Source: Chlorogloeopsis fritschii PCC 6912 (lineage in GTDB: Bacteria > Cyanobacteriota > Cyanobacteriia > Cyanobacteriales > Nostocaceae). Taken from it: a DNA stretch of 57,855 bases. Where the stretch lies: assembly GCF_000317285.1 (NCBI RefSeq), contig NZ_AJLN01000101.1:1-57855 (forward strand). Direction: 5' to 3'. Position numbers and translations under genes: made by a program. Below, one piece after another: positions 35,214 to 44,559 of this stretch. Under the pieces are notes generated by a model. That model saw only the letters and a list, made by a program, of their open reading frames with translations. It did no database searches and was not told the origin of the DNA. The stretch's first letter is position 1; each line of letters begins with the position of its first letter.

Positions 35214-35516
35214 ATGAAAAATATTTTGGATGACTTTAAGGAATTGTTGATTAACGCATTCCAAGGCTTCGGCTTGGCTTGGTGGGTAGAGGTTGTCACA
35301 CAAAATCCCCGCTGCACCTACTACTTTGGCCCATTTTTAAGTTCTGCAGATGCAAAAGCTGCCATGAAAGGCTATGTAGAAGATTTGGAACAAGAAGGAG
35401 CGCAAGGAATAATTGTCAACATCAAGCGCTGTAAACCGGATAATTTGACTATTGCCGAAGACTTGGGGGAAAGAGTTGACCGTAAAGTAAGGCCTGCCTT
35501 TAGCGGTCAAATGTAA
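35214..35516 (+). CDS. DUF1816 domain-containing protein
   Basis: A 100-residue soluble protein matching the cyanobacterial DUF1816 family: GLAWWVEVVTQNPRCTYYFG followed by FLSSADAKAAMKGYVEDLEQEGA and VNIKRCKPDNLTI. Function unknown. It lies 69 bp downstream of rlmB, possibly in the same transcript, and ends at a bidirectional hairpin. Confidence 0.9.
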   Translation: MKNILDDFKELLINAFQGFGLAWWVEVVTQNPRCTYYFGPFLSSADAKAAMKGYVEDLEQEGAQGIIVNIKRCKPDNLTIAEDLGERVDRKVRPAFSGQM

Positions 35517-35540
35517 GTCACAGGCTAATTGCTAAGTTTT

Positions 35541-35584
35541 AATAGCTAATAACTAAAATTATACTTTCTTAGTTATTAGCTATT
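35541..35584. terminator. 16-bp perfect stem, bidirectional terminator between convergent genes
   Basis: AATAGCTAATAACTAA (35541-35556) pairs perfectly with TTAGTTATTAGCTATT (35569-35584). It lies between the stops of the DUF1816 gene and the alpha/beta hydrolase gene and touches the latter's stop codon. The stem is AT-rich without a long T tract, so efficiency is uncertain. Confidence 0.55.
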
Positions 35585-36452
35585 AGCTATGACTAATCAC
35601 TTGCGGATGCGCTCTCAGCCAAAGGTCGATATCGTTTAATACTTGAGTGGGTATTTCCCAAGGGAAAAGATGGGCGGTATTGGCATAACATTGCCAATGG
35701 CAATTGTTGAGGTGTAGAGCTGTTTCTAAGCTGGAATCAGCTGTAATATGGCAGTCTCGATCGCCAAAAAGTACCAGAGTGGGGCACTGAATCTGATTGA
35801 GATCGGCGACTCGATTGTATCCTGCTTTAATTGCCGTATACAGAGCGCGAGTTGCAGCCGATGAAGTTTGTAAATAAGCTGGCACAGCATCTTTGGCTAT
35901 GTAGCTGTAGGTGGTAGGAGTATGTTGTTGGATCAGGTAGCGAAACAGCGATCGCTTGCCGAAAGTCTCGATATTCCACTCCCAACTTGGTTTGATCCAA
36001 TTCAAAACAGAGGCGACTCCAGTATAGATATTATCTTGCCAACTAATAGCCGGATGATTACCGCGCGGTCTAGCAGCTGTTGCTACCAAAATTAGCCCGC
36101 TAACGCGCTCTGGTAGTCGCAGTGCCAATTCTATTGCTAAAATGCCACCTAGCGACCATCCCAATATCAAGCATTTATCAACAGACAAACGGTCTAGAAG
36201 CGCCTCCAAGTCTATCAAATGGTCAGTCATATCAAAATTGCCATCAAAGTGACTTTTGCCGTAGCCACGTAAGTCAGGGGCAATAGTTTGAAAGCGCTTG
36301 GAAAGATGATTGGTAAAAACAGAAAGACTAGAACCAGAACCAGGATGTCCATGTAAGCAAAGAATGGGAAAGCCAGTACCTTGGATGTGGACATTGAGAT
36401 TAACAGCAGGTGAGGTGGCATGAATTTTGCGATCTAATCTTTCCGTACTCAT
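35583..36452 (-). CDS. alpha/beta-fold hydrolase
   Basis: A 289-residue hydrolase from the Met at 36452 (MSTERLDRK). A longer frame to 36542 would run into the upstream CAP gene. The oxyanion HGHPGSGSS, nucleophile elbow LGWSLGGILA with Ser, acid FGDRDCHIT and catalytic His in NTAHLFPWE are all in order. The substrate is unknown. It follows the CAP lipoprotein gene by 44 bp, so the two may be cotranscribed. Confidence 0.9.
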   Translation of the reverse strand: MSTERLDRKIHATSPAVNLNVHIQGTGFPILCLHGHPGSGSSLSVFTNHLSKRFQTIAPDLRGYGKSHFDGNFDMTDHLIDLEALLDRLSVDKCLILGWSLGGILAIELALRLPERVSGLILVATAARPRGNHPAISWQDNIYTGVASVLNWIKPSWEWNIETFGKRSLFRYLIQQHTPTTYSYIAKDAVPAYLQTSSAATRALYTAIKAGYNRVADLNQIQCPTLVLFGDRDCHITADSSLETALHLNNCHWQCYANTAHLFPWEIPTQVLNDIDLWLRAHPQVISHS

Positions 36453-36496
36453 ATTTAGTTTATTTGTTCTATATTTTCTAATTTTGTCATAAAATA

Positions 36497-37207
36497 TTAA
36501 GCCGATTTTTCTGTATATCCCCCTGCATAAGTAATAACGCACATCTGCCTATAGGTGCTGTGAATACCAAAAGCAACCCCTGTAGTCTTAAAAGCAGGAT
36601 TAAACATATTTTTGCGATGACCGCGATCGCTCACGCCATCATCAATAATTAACTGCATAACGATATCCTGTGCCGTGTGTGAACCATAGCTAATGTTCTC
36701 ACCAGCAGTTTTTTGCCAACTACCGTAACGGTTAATGCGAGTAAAGGGATCGCTACCGTCACTACCATAATGCCCGGTTATGCCTTTTTTTCCTTGATCA
36801 TTGACATGATCTCTTGCTGCCAAAGACATACCTTTGGATGCAATTAAACTTGATACAGGATGAACAGATTTAAGAAAAGCGATCGCTTCATCAACAGCTT
36901 TGACACCTTCTTGAGTTTGTAAATAGACATTTGGAGAAATTCTGACTCGATTACCTTCAAAGCGCTTTCTATAGTTTTCTAGTACAACCACATAACCTGC
37001 GGGATTTGTCCTCGCCTTATTCATTTCGACAATCACTTGTTGTTCCAATGGCGAGAGGGTATTTCCCCTTGTCACTAAGTCAGAGTCGGCTTGAGGAGCT
37101 TCAGAACTAATAGATTCAGGTTGAACTACCTGCTCAACAGAGCATCCGGTTAGGACACTCATAGGGGCAACTACCCAAAATAGCATTCGACGCATGAGCG
37201 ATTTCAC
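36497..37207 (-). CDS. CAP (SCP/PR1) domain lipoprotein
   Basis: A 236-residue exported protein. The signal peptide ends in a lipobox, MSVLTGCS, with the lipidated Cys at residue 22. The CAP domain contains [49 protein letters not shown] and [12 protein letters not shown], with the His and Glu residues of the CAP cavity. Bacterial members are surface proteins of unclear function. The alpha/beta hydrolase gene follows. Confidence 0.93.
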   Translation of the reverse strand: MKSLMRRMLFWVVAPMSVLTGCSVEQVVQPESISSEAPQADSDLVTRGNTLSPLEQQVIVEMNKARTNPAGYVVVLENYRKRFEGNRVRISPNVYLQTQEGVKAVDEAIAFLKSVHPVSSLIASKGMSLAARDHVNDQGKKGITGHYGSDGSDPFTRINRYGSWQKTAGENISYGSHTAQDIVMQLIIDDGVSDRGHRKNMFNPAFKTTGVAFGIHSTYRQMCVITYAGGYTEKSA

Positions 37208-37310
37208 AATTTAGTAGCAATGAGAATAAGCCAATATGTATTTAGATCCACATAATAAGAACAACTTTTCGGAGTGTAAAATAAGTAGAAATTTCTGGAG
37301 TAAAAATGCC

Positions 37311-37556
37311 CTAGTCTTGATGTTCTTGAGGAGCACACCACTGGCCTATTGGTTCAATTCTCGCCTCTTGAATTAATTCCAGAATTTGCGATTCATTGCA
37401 TCCATAATTTTTAGCTAATAAATGTTGGGCTTGATTTTTTGCATCATCCTCAGATACACCAAATGCCATAATTTCTTCATCTTGATTGTTTGTAATGCGT
37501 TCAATCTTTACAACACAGATGTATTGCGGTTCATTAGATCTAATTTCCTGTACCAT
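37311..37556 (-). CDS. small hypothetical protein
   Basis: An 81-residue soluble protein starting MVQEIRSNEPQYICVVKIER, with a beta-strand-rich N-terminal half and a helix with the sequence SEDDAKNQAQHLLAKNYGC. I do not recognise a family, though the layout (a short strand-helix unit ending in a conserved-looking WCAPQ) looks like a genuine cyanobacterial small protein. It has an ATG and stands alone. Confidence 0.6.
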   Translation of the reverse strand: MVQEIRSNEPQYICVVKIERITNNQDEEIMAFGVSEDDAKNQAQHLLAKNYGCNESQILELIQEARIEPIGQWCAPQEHQD

Positions 37557-37725
37557 GGCTTGTCTTTTATATTTATATGTTTTGATTGGAAAATTTAAAA
37601 TACGCTACTACATTAAAGTTTTATATTTAACGGTCAATGGCTCTATATTAACAAATTACAAATCTCCGAATCTCAAATAAAATTAACGCATTTTTATTTA
37701 CATCAAGTATTAAGTATAAATGTAA

Positions 37726-37757
37726 AGATCCCCGACTTCTTACAAAAGTCGGGATCT
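37726..37757. repeat. AGATCCCCGACTT hairpin, copy 2
   Basis: Same dispersed hairpin as at 21189-21221 with one base missing in the 3' arm; it lies just after the stop of the beta-barrel-like gene (minus strand) and may act as its terminator. Confidence 0.7.
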
Positions 37758-37777
37758 GTGTTTTTAGTTATTAGCAG

Positions 37778-38269
37778 TTAAAATCTCCAGCCTACACCAC
37801 CTTGTAATGAGAATGTTGTACCGCCGTTACGCAAAGCATCAAAGCCAATAATCGCGTTGCCAAAAAGAACAGTGTTGCTATTGGGTACAACGTAATCAAT
37901 ACCTGGTTGCAAGGCAAAACTAATTTTATTACCTACAGGAGACGGCGTATCACCACCAGCAAAGATTAGTCCGGCTCCCAAATAGCCATCAGTTTGCCAA
38001 TTCAAGGGGAAGTCGTAGGAAACAGTTGGTACAAGCGCTACATTATCTGCAAGGAAAGCTTGTCCGCGCAGAGAAATAGGTGACTCCAAAAGTTTGTAAC
38101 GAAAGGCAACAACTCCTCCGATTCTAGCACCGTCTGCAAAGCCGACTGCTGGGCCTATACCTACATAGCTACCGTAGGCTGCTTGAGCATGGGCTGGTAG
38201 GGTAAATTGAGTAAAACTCAAAATTGAACCAGCTAAAAGCACTGACACTAAATTTTTAAGACGCCTCAT
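37778..38269 (-). CDS. small outer-membrane beta-barrel-like protein
   Basis: A 163-residue exported protein. The signal peptide (VLLAGSILSFTQFTLPAHA) ends in an AxA site. The mature part alternates Gly/aromatic strands (YVGIGPAVGF, GYLGAGLIFAGG, FSLQGGVGWRF) and ends in a terminal Phe, a hallmark of barrels inserted by the Bam machinery. The ATG at 38269 is chosen over the GTG at 38284. Function unknown. Confidence 0.75.
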   Translation of the reverse strand: MRRLKNLVSVLLAGSILSFTQFTLPAHAQAAYGSYVGIGPAVGFADGARIGGVVAFRYKLLESPISLRGQAFLADNVALVPTVSYDFPLNWQTDGYLGAGLIFAGGDTPSPVGNKISFALQPGIDYVVPNSNTVLFGNAIIGFDALRNGGTTFSLQGGVGWRF

Positions 38270-38746
38270 TTCCCGATTCCTCACACCATTGGGATTTTAG
38301 ATTCAAAGTTAGCAGTGAACCAGTTTAGTTTTGGGAATCTGTTCTGCGCATTTACTTCCCATAAGTAACTGGTTAAACCAAAGGGTTAGTAATCTGAACA
38401 TCTTGCATCATTCTCAACAAGAGCCAGAGGCTCTAATTCTCGTTACCAGGTTCAACCTGGTAACCAGGGTTTGGAGGCTCCGCCAGGCTGTTGCATGGGC
38501 GTGCAAGATATCAGTAATGAATGATATTTTTCTCTAAATACCTCCTAATTATGATACCCCCTAGTTCCTTGATTTCTAACAGAGAATTAGGGGGTATCAG
38601 AGATTTTTTAAGGTTCAAAAAATTAGACACCCATGTGATTTCATTACACGATGAATTGATGAAAAACCACTTCCCTAGCCTCTAGCCCCTAGCCACTATT
38701 TTTAAGCGACTTGGTTCCAGAAAACTCACAATTTCTTGTCTCAATC
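38270..38746. other. 477-bp gene-free stretch with palindromes
   Basis: It holds the GTTACCAGG palindrome copy 2 (38442-38464), and an 11-bp inverted repeat GATACCCCCTA (38553-38563) / TAGGGGGTATC (38588-38598) followed by a T-run near 38604. A C/T-rich STRR-like run (CCCTAGCCTCTAGCCCCTAG) lies at about 38672-38695. No gene recognised. Confidence 0.6.
38442..38464. repeat. GTTACCAGGTT palindrome, copy 2
   Basis: Identical arms to the copy at 11889-11911 with a C at the centre. Confidence 0.75.
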
Positions 38747-40921
38747 TTAGGGACAGCGGGGATGAATACCACCTTGAGTACAAATGTAAGCCAATTGCTT
38801 GGTATCTAAGTTTTTCACTTGACTAAAATCAACTCCTTTAACTACAGCAGATTGTGAGCCTATAGTTGGAGTTTGAACAAATTGATCTGCGGGATCTTGC
38901 TTGTTAGGAAAGAGAATTGTGCCTTGAAAATCAGCACCTGTTAGATTTGCATCCCGTAAATCTGCAAGACTGAGATCGGCGTTTCGGAAGTTGGCACCTT
39001 CTAGGTTGGCAGAGCGTAAATTAGCATTAGTTAAGCGAGTTGCACTCAAATTGGCATGGCTGAGATTGGCACGATCCAAATCTGCTCCAGATAAATCTGC
39101 TGCTTGCCAGTCAGTTTTGCTTAAGTTAGCAAAGGATAATTGTGTACCGATCGCAATCACACGCCCTAAGCGAGCAGCATACAAATCGGCATCGTTCAAT
39201 TTTGCTTCGCCTAAATCAGCCCCAGTTAAACTGGCATTTTCTAAGACTGCCCCGCGCAGATCTGCTCCTACTAACTGGGCGCTACTTAAGTTTGCACCAA
39301 CCAAACGCGCATTGGATAAATTAGCTTTGTTGAGGGTAGCGCGGCTCAAATCTGTACGCACCATTAAGACACGGCTAAGATTCGCTTCACTGAGATTGGC
39401 TTTTTTGATTTGAGCACCGCTCAAGTCTGCAATCCAATCATCAAAGGTATCCCAGCGTCCATCTTTACCCACTCCCCGGAAACTGCTACCTTTAAAACTA
39501 CCACTAGATAGCTCTGCACCTTTAAAATTTATTCCCGATAAGTCAATTTTGTCTAGTACTAAGTTGAATAAAGGGGTATCTCCAGATCTGGTTTGAGATA
39601 ATACCGCGCGGCTGAGATCGATATCGTTATTTTTACCACTATATAGTGCAAGAATTTTATTGATTGTCTCTTGGTTGGCTTGTAGCCGTCGTTGTCGTAA
39701 TTGCAGTTCGGTTGATGGGCTACTGCTTGTGGACTCCAGATCCGCAGCCAGAGACTGATTCATGCGTTTTAAATCGGGGATGGCTTGAGGGCCAATATTT
39801 GCCAATGCTTGTTGAATTGTTTCTACAATAGTGGGTTCGGTTTCTTTAGCCAATAAATCTACAAGAAATTGGATCGCCTGGGGATCTTTGAGAGTTCCCA
39901 TTGCCATAATGGCACTACGGCGCTCTTCAATTGTTGCACTGGAGTTGGGATTTAATTGGTTGACGATCGCAAGAAACTGTTGGCTGTTACGCTGTTCTGT
40001 TACCCGGCGATTTTGTTGAGTTTGGATGTAGATTTGAGTACCGACTAAAGTTATCAATACACCAGTCATGCTCAAAAACGCCATTCCCAAAAGTTTCATA
40101 TTTGGGTTGCGTCGAAACTGTGTCCACTGATTTGCAGTTTCTGGTGGAGTTGTTTCTGGCGTCATCACAATTGATGCGATCGCCGCGTCTTCATCGTCTT
40201 CTTTTGGCCACTCAGACTGCTCTTGGTTTTGCTCTTGCAGTTGCTCAGGTGTAAACGGTTTAGTAGCATCTATAGTATAAGTACCTGCAATCGTGTCATG
40301 CAGAGCACGGCGTCCTTTTTGCCACGAAAAACCGCTTCCTTCTGCTAAGATAAATAAGCCACCTAAAGCAATGAAAGCACTTAAATAAGGGAAAAATGGA
40401 CTGTAGCGCCAAATCAAATAGGCTGCGCTTACAGGCAAAGTCCAACGACCAATACCTTCCCGCACCAAAACAGCCACAATCCCAGGGGGATCTCCTTGCT
40501 CGTTGACAACGCGAATACCAAACTGACGTTTACCAGTACTGCTACCTGTCTTAGCAAGGAGATATAGCTGCCAACCAGAAATTGCTAGGGGTGCTAAGAT
40601 CGCCACTGTCCACAAAAAATTTGTTGGCCATGCGACATTGCGTGTACCATAGCTGACAGGTAAAGCCAAGGGACGGGCAACTTCTCTTTCTGTAATTATC
40701 AGTACAGGGTTAAGTGGGACTCGGTTGATATCGCTTCTAGAATTAAGATATGCACCGAGACTAAAAGGTACCAACCCACTGACAACTACTAATGTCATTT
40801 CCGTTGCCCAAGCGGCAATGCGCCTAGTAGTAAAGCGCGACGATTTACTTTTTCCCGGTTCATTATTTGACCGACTGGGACTTGATTGATTACTAATTCT
40901 CCTCACAATTGGGCTTGTCAT
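38747..40921 (-). CDS. RDD-family membrane protein fused to HEAT-like and pentapeptide repeats
   Basis: A 724-residue protein in three parts. Residues 30-225 form an RDD-type membrane domain (RRIAAWATEMTLVVVSGLVPF; GKRQFGIRVVNEQG; RRALHDTIAGTYTI). After another membrane segment at about 275-295, residues 310-375 look like HEAT repeats (AIMAMGTLKDPQAIQFLVDLL; ALANIGPQAIPDLKRM). Residues 430-690 are pentapeptide repeats of the A(D/N)Lxx type (ANLSEANLSRVL; ADLRGAVLENASLTGADLGEA). The soluble parts probably form protein-interaction surfaces; the cellular role is unknown. It is preceded by a small membrane protein gene on the same strand. Confidence 0.9.
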   Translation of the reverse strand: MTSPIVRRISNQSSPSRSNNEPGKSKSSRFTTRRIAAWATEMTLVVVSGLVPFSLGAYLNSRSDINRVPLNPVLIITEREVARPLALPVSYGTRNVAWPTNFLWTVAILAPLAISGWQLYLLAKTGSSTGKRQFGIRVVNEQGDPPGIVAVLVREGIGRWTLPVSAAYLIWRYSPFFPYLSAFIALGGLFILAEGSGFSWQKGRRALHDTIAGTYTIDATKPFTPEQLQEQNQEQSEWPKEDDEDAAIASIVMTPETTPPETANQWTQFRRNPNMKLLGMAFLSMTGVLITLVGTQIYIQTQQNRRVTEQRNSQQFLAIVNQLNPNSSATIEERRSAIMAMGTLKDPQAIQFLVDLLAKETEPTIVETIQQALANIGPQAIPDLKRMNQSLAADLESTSSSPSTELQLRQRRLQANQETINKILALYSGKNNDIDLSRAVLSQTRSGDTPLFNLVLDKIDLSGINFKGAELSSGSFKGSSFRGVGKDGRWDTFDDWIADLSGAQIKKANLSEANLSRVLMVRTDLSRATLNKANLSNARLVGANLSSAQLVGADLRGAVLENASLTGADLGEAKLNDADLYAARLGRVIAIGTQLSFANLSKTDWQAADLSGADLDRANLSHANLSATRLTNANLRSANLEGANFRNADLSLADLRDANLTGADFQGTILFPNKQDPADQFVQTPTIGSQSAVVKGVDFSQVKNLDTKQLAYICTQGGIHPRCP

Positions 40922-40980
40922 TGCATATTTCCCTTTTTCCCTGAATTTATATATACGCTACTTAGGCGTGTTTTAATATA

Positions 40981-41325
40981 CTATTGCTTGCGCTGTCGGC
41001 TACTAGATACAATAAATTTGTATCCAAAGTACACCAGTCCAGCTAAAAGTGCCAAACTAATTGCCGAACTTACAAACCTCAGCACAGCTTGCAGAACGGC
41101 AAAACCTAATAAAACCCCTACACTCACAGCTACGAGCTTTCCCGTTCCAGATAAGGTATTGAACCAACCTAACAATCGCTCCAATGGCGAATTAATACTT
41201 GGTAAACCAGATTGAGACGAGTGCTGTTTTGAGTGAGACTGGGATATTCTCTCAGAAGATGAATTTATTTCTGCCTCTAGTTTTTGGAGGCGTTGCTGCA
41301 ACTCTTCTTCAGGTTGAGGATTCAT
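40981..41325 (-). CDS. hypothetical membrane protein
   Basis: A 114-residue protein. The N-terminal half is soluble and coiled-coil-like (EEELQQRLQKLEAEINS), with a Ser/Gln-rich linker. The C-terminal half has two membrane helices (LVAVSVGVLLGFAVLQAVL and SLALLAGLVYFGYKFIV) and a basic end, RQRKQ. Not recognised by name, but the arrangement is common in cyanobacteria. It lies 59 bp upstream of the RDD-pentapeptide gene on the same strand, so the two may form a unit. Confidence 0.75.
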   Translation of the reverse strand: MNPQPEEELQQRLQKLEAEINSSSERISQSHSKQHSSQSGLPSINSPLERLLGWFNTLSGTGKLVAVSVGVLLGFAVLQAVLRFVSSAISLALLAGLVYFGYKFIVSSSRQRKQ

Positions 41326-41609
41326 ATATTTTGGCCTCAGTTCGCAAACTTGTTCAACTACAGAACAGCTACATTTAATTGTTAGCTGTTGTCTTAGCGA
41401 TCTTAGCGAAAGTCCTTGCTTTGAAGTTGGCGATCGCTAATTAAAAATTCCGTATTTATTTGATTAACTTGGACAATTTTCAGTAGTTAATCAAAATTTT
41501 ATACAAATTCCAGCGGAACAAAACAGATTTGTAACCGTCTGTAAATTTAGAATATAAGTCTGATTATCGCTCTTGAAATCATCAAGAGCAACATAAATAC
41601 GTATAAATT

Positions 41610-42056
41610 ATGAAGCTACATACCTTATTTAAAAGTGTTCCCTCTGTCTTGATTTTGGCAATGAGTTTGATCGCCATCAATGCTAATTCTAGTCAAGCAG
41701 AAGTTGTAAAAATTAATCCTAATTTCGAGCCAGATCCACTGATTTTAAAAGGTCAGTCTGGAGGTCAAAACTCCAGTAATTGTGGTAACATTGGAGCCGC
41801 ACCCAGTCAAGTGATCCAAGTGACAGAATCACTGCCCTACTTGAGGTTAACCGTGGAAAGCTCTGGACAGCCAACACTTTTGATTGACGGGCCTGGGGGG
41901 CGCTTCTGCGTACTAGCAGATAGTTACTCTGGAGGCAAACCAGAAATGTCCGGTTATTGGCCAAAGGGAACCTACTCGCTCCATGTAGGGGAATTGTCTA
42001 AAGGTGAGCATACATATACCCTTTCAATTTCACAACAGAAAAAGGCTGGTAAGTAG
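41610..42056 (+). CDS. exported hypothetical protein
   Basis: A 148-residue protein with a signal peptide (VLILAMSLIAINANSSQA, cleavage after SQA). The mature domain looks like a small beta-sandwich (LRLTVESSGQPTLLIDGPGG, SLHVGELSKGEHTYTLSIS), with two cysteines that may form a disulfide. The pattern LLIDGPGG...D...YWPKGTYSLHVG resembles pre-peptidase C-terminal-type domains, but this is not certain. Stand-alone gene. Confidence 0.75.
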   Translation: MKLHTLFKSVPSVLILAMSLIAINANSSQAEVVKINPNFEPDPLILKGQSGGQNSSNCGNIGAAPSQVIQVTESLPYLRLTVESSGQPTLLIDGPGGRFCVLADSYSGGKPEMSGYWPKGTYSLHVGELSKGEHTYTLSISQQKKAGK

Positions 42057-42098
42057 ATCGGTATAAATTAACTAATAAGGGTCGTCATTTGTCCTTGG

Positions 42099-42302
42099 TC
42101 ATGAGTCATTGTGAGACTGAAGAGGCTGGAAACGAGATAGACAAGCCTCAAGATGTTCACAATCTTCACACTGAAGTTCTTTCCCTGGATGAGCGCATCC
42201 ACATAAAGGCTTTGATAAACAATCAGAAGGCTGTTTGGCTCTCAAGCAGTCTACAGATAGTTGCAAACAAATGAGTACATCTTGAATAAACATAGTATTC
42301 AT
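42099..42302 (-). CDS. small cysteine-rich hypothetical protein
   Basis: A 67-residue frame with seven cysteines; the second half reads KPLCGCAHPGKELQCEDCEH and then EACLSRF. The C-x-C and C-x2-C-x4-C spacing suggests a metal-binding or redox module. An overlapping plus-strand frame (42089-42274) lacks any such pattern. No Shine-Dalgarno is obvious and the start could be three codons later. Moderate confidence that this is a gene. Confidence 0.5.
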   Translation of the reverse strand: MNTMFIQDVLICLQLSVDCLRAKQPSDCLSKPLCGCAHPGKELQCEDCEHLEACLSRFQPLQSHNDS

Positions 42303-42665
42303 ACTTATATATGATGATTGGTTATGAAGTTAGTTTTATTTACGAAAGCTAATGGATATAATCTTTTATCGTAGATAAGTTGTAATGCTGTAGCCTCATC
42401 CTTAAAGCTGAACTTATTTTTTTAAGAAATATTTGTGTCTGAAATTGATGCAAAAAGTTTTTTATAAAAAGCTTAAAGATATATCTTTCTACGGATGCAC
42501 TTCCTAATTAGACTTTTGAAACAGACTTTGATAAGTAAGTTGGTGGGAATAAACAGAATGCGGGTTACGAAACGTAAATAGACTTGAAATCTTTACTAAT
42601 GACTAATGACTAATGACTAATGACTATCCTAACTAGTTAGCTTTATTTGTACCTACTTAGATTAA
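42303..42665. other. 363-bp gene-free stretch
   Basis: AT-rich; contains an ACTAATG heptamer array (42595-42626). No gene recognised. Confidence 0.5.
42595..42626. repeat. STRR heptamer array, ACTAATG x 4.5
   Basis: Four perfect tandem ACTAATG heptamers plus ACTA, about 40 bp after the stop of the PAS-CRP gene (minus strand). Confidence 0.9.
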
Positions 42666-43838
42666 TTAATCTATATTTCTCAAGATGAGATGTTTTTTAT
42701 CATCAAAGCAAATTTTTCCTTGTTGTTTTAGCTTAGACATTAATCTTGTAATCGTTACTCGCGATGTGCTACAGGCGTTAGCAAAATCTTCATGAGTTAG
42801 GCGAATTGATAAGCGAGTTCCCTGTGCTACTTTTTCACCAACTTCCTGCTTCAAGAGTTGCAAAATAAGGTAAAGACGATCTTTGATTTTACGGCAGCCA
42901 AAAATAGCTAAAAAAGATTCTGTTTGTTTTAGACGTTGATTTATCTTTGGTAGAATAATATGGCTTAAAAGTGGAGAAGCTGTAATTTCTAATAGATGAA
43001 TTGATACTAACTCAGCATCCACTAGAGCAGTAGCTTGATAAGTATATAAGGAAGTCATGTGAGAGCCAAAAACCATTCCTTGAACTGCTAAACCCACAAG
43101 CATTTCTTCACTAGTTTCACAAACAGTAGTTAGCTTGATTGCACCCTTACGAACATACCAAATTATTTGTGGATTGAGAGGAACAATTTCACCTTTAGAA
43201 TATCTATGAGTGGGGCGATCGCTACCGAAATCGTAGTCTCTAGCCAATTCTGCTTGCCTGTACTTAGTTATGTCTCGCAACAGCCAGCGCAGGGTTTGAG
43301 GCTTACCTTGGTTGTCACGGGCAACTACCACTATCAATGATGCATCAAAAAACCCTTTACTACGTTTTTGCAGGCGTATAACTAATTCTTGGCTTTTATT
43401 TGGTTCACTCAGCTGTCTGAGAAAATTGCGAAAGTGTTGACGTTCCTCTAAGGCAACGAAATTAATCATTAATTTACTCACCAACAACCGCTTGTCGATA
43501 TTAAATAATCTGACAACAGTATTGTTAGCTTGTTGGATCTTACCTTCTATATCAGTTACTAAATAACCGAATGGGGCTTCCTCAAATAATTCTTGGTAAT
43601 GCTGGCGCTCCGTTTCTAAAATATTTTGTGTATGTACCAATTGCTCATTCTGGTGATATAGTTCCTCCATTGCATAGTGCATTTTTTGGGAAACCATAGC
43701 AAGTTCCAGAAGGGCATCTGGTAATATATCGGGCATTGGAGGTATGGCGCTAGCATTTTCGTATAAGTTAGCTATACGTTTGTCTATTGCCTGTGCCATC
43801 TCAGCAAACTTATCGATTTTTGCCTTATCTATATCCAC
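42666..43838 (-). CDS. PAS domain fused to CRP/FNR-type DNA-binding module
   Basis: A 390-residue putative one-component regulator. A helical N-terminal segment (about 1-85) leads into a PAS domain (about 86-195: EAPFGYLVTDIEGKIQQANN to LRWLLRDITKYRQ). Then comes a cyclic-nucleotide-binding-like beta-roll (about 210-300: YSKGEIVPLNPQIIWYVRKG) and a C-terminal winged helix like Crp (LTHEDFANACSTSRVTITRLMSKLKQQGK without gaps, residues about 345-375). The effector fold is degenerate relative to cAMP-binding CRP. The start is GTG at 43838. Targets unknown. Confidence 0.87.
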   Translation of the reverse strand: MDIDKAKIDKFAEMAQAIDKRIANLYENASAIPPMPDILPDALLELAMVSQKMHYAMEELYHQNEQLVHTQNILETERQHYQELFEEAPFGYLVTDIEGKIQQANNTVVRLFNIDKRLLVSKLMINFVALEERQHFRNFLRQLSEPNKSQELVIRLQKRSKGFFDASLIVVVARDNQGKPQTLRWLLRDITKYRQAELARDYDFGSDRPTHRYSKGEIVPLNPQIIWYVRKGAIKLTTVCETSEEMLVGLAVQGMVFGSHMTSLYTYQATALVDAELVSIHLLEITASPLLSHIILPKINQRLKQTESFLAIFGCRKIKDRLYLILQLLKQEVGEKVAQGTRLSIRLTHEDFANACSTSRVTITRLMSKLKQQGKICFDDKKHLILRNID

Positions 43839-44304
43839 CGGAAATTTCCACTACTTGCTTACAGAAGTTGAAAATTTTCTTAATTTCAAGATAAACAAGA
43901 ATAATTTCAGATGCAAATAGACTTTTACTAATATCCTAAATAATAAATAAATTGTAACGTTATTTCAGTTACCCAGTCACGAATATAACCTGATATAAAA
44001 ATGTTGCTAGGAAAGAGTAGGGGTAGAGCTTTGACAGTTCTCTAAGACACGTAAGAAGGGTTTGTCGCTTTGATTGAAAAATTGATATTATCTGGGTAGC
44101 GATCGCTAAAATTCTCTTCAGCCCTATTCAATTCTGTCAATTTACATCCAAGAATAAATTTGTAGTTATCTTTACAATTTTATGTCTCTTAAAAATCTAG
44201 CTAAAGATAGAGTAATTTCTACAAAAGGATACAGGATAGTGACTGGGTATTACTGTTTTAATATTTATAGTTCATCAATCATAAGATAGATTTAGTGGCA
44301 TAAC
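43839..44304. other. 466-bp divergent intergenic region
   Basis: AT-rich promoter region between the PAS-CRP regulator and the DUF7219 gene. I do not see an obvious CRP-type TGTGA-N6-TCACA or NtcA-type GTA-N8-TAC site. Confidence 0.45.
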
Positions 44305-44559
44305 GTGATTCAATCAAATCAACAAGATAAGAATAACTTTATTTACGCTCAGAGTCGTTACCACGGAAAAGTTAAACCAGAGTACTTAGCCTTTGATGCC
44401 AATTTGCAAGAATTTGCACGCAAAGTAGGCTACATTAGCGCTCTCGAAACTGCCGGTAAACTCTCTCCGGAAGAAGCTTACAAGCAAATTCAGACGCTTT
44501 GGAAACAGTTAAAACACAGCAAAAAAGAGCTAGGTATTGGCAACGAAGTGAAGTATTAA
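44305..44559 (+). CDS. DUF7219 family small protein
   Basis: An 84-residue soluble protein starting at a GTG. The pattern FIYAQSRYHGKVKPEYLAFD, NLQEFARKVGYISALETAGK and EEAYKQIQTLWKQLKHSKK matches a conserved cyanobacterial small-protein family (DUF7219 as I recall it) of unknown function. It is divergent from the PAS-CRP regulator. Confidence 0.75.
   Translation: MIQSNQQDKNNFIYAQSRYHGKVKPEYLAFDANLQEFARKVGYISALETAGKLSPEEAYKQIQTLWKQLKHSKKELGIGNEVKY

Noticed and set aside
38991-39413. 140-codon plus-strand frame opposite the pentapeptide protein
   Set aside because: It is the antisense of the regular pentapeptide codons, which keeps frames open by periodicity.
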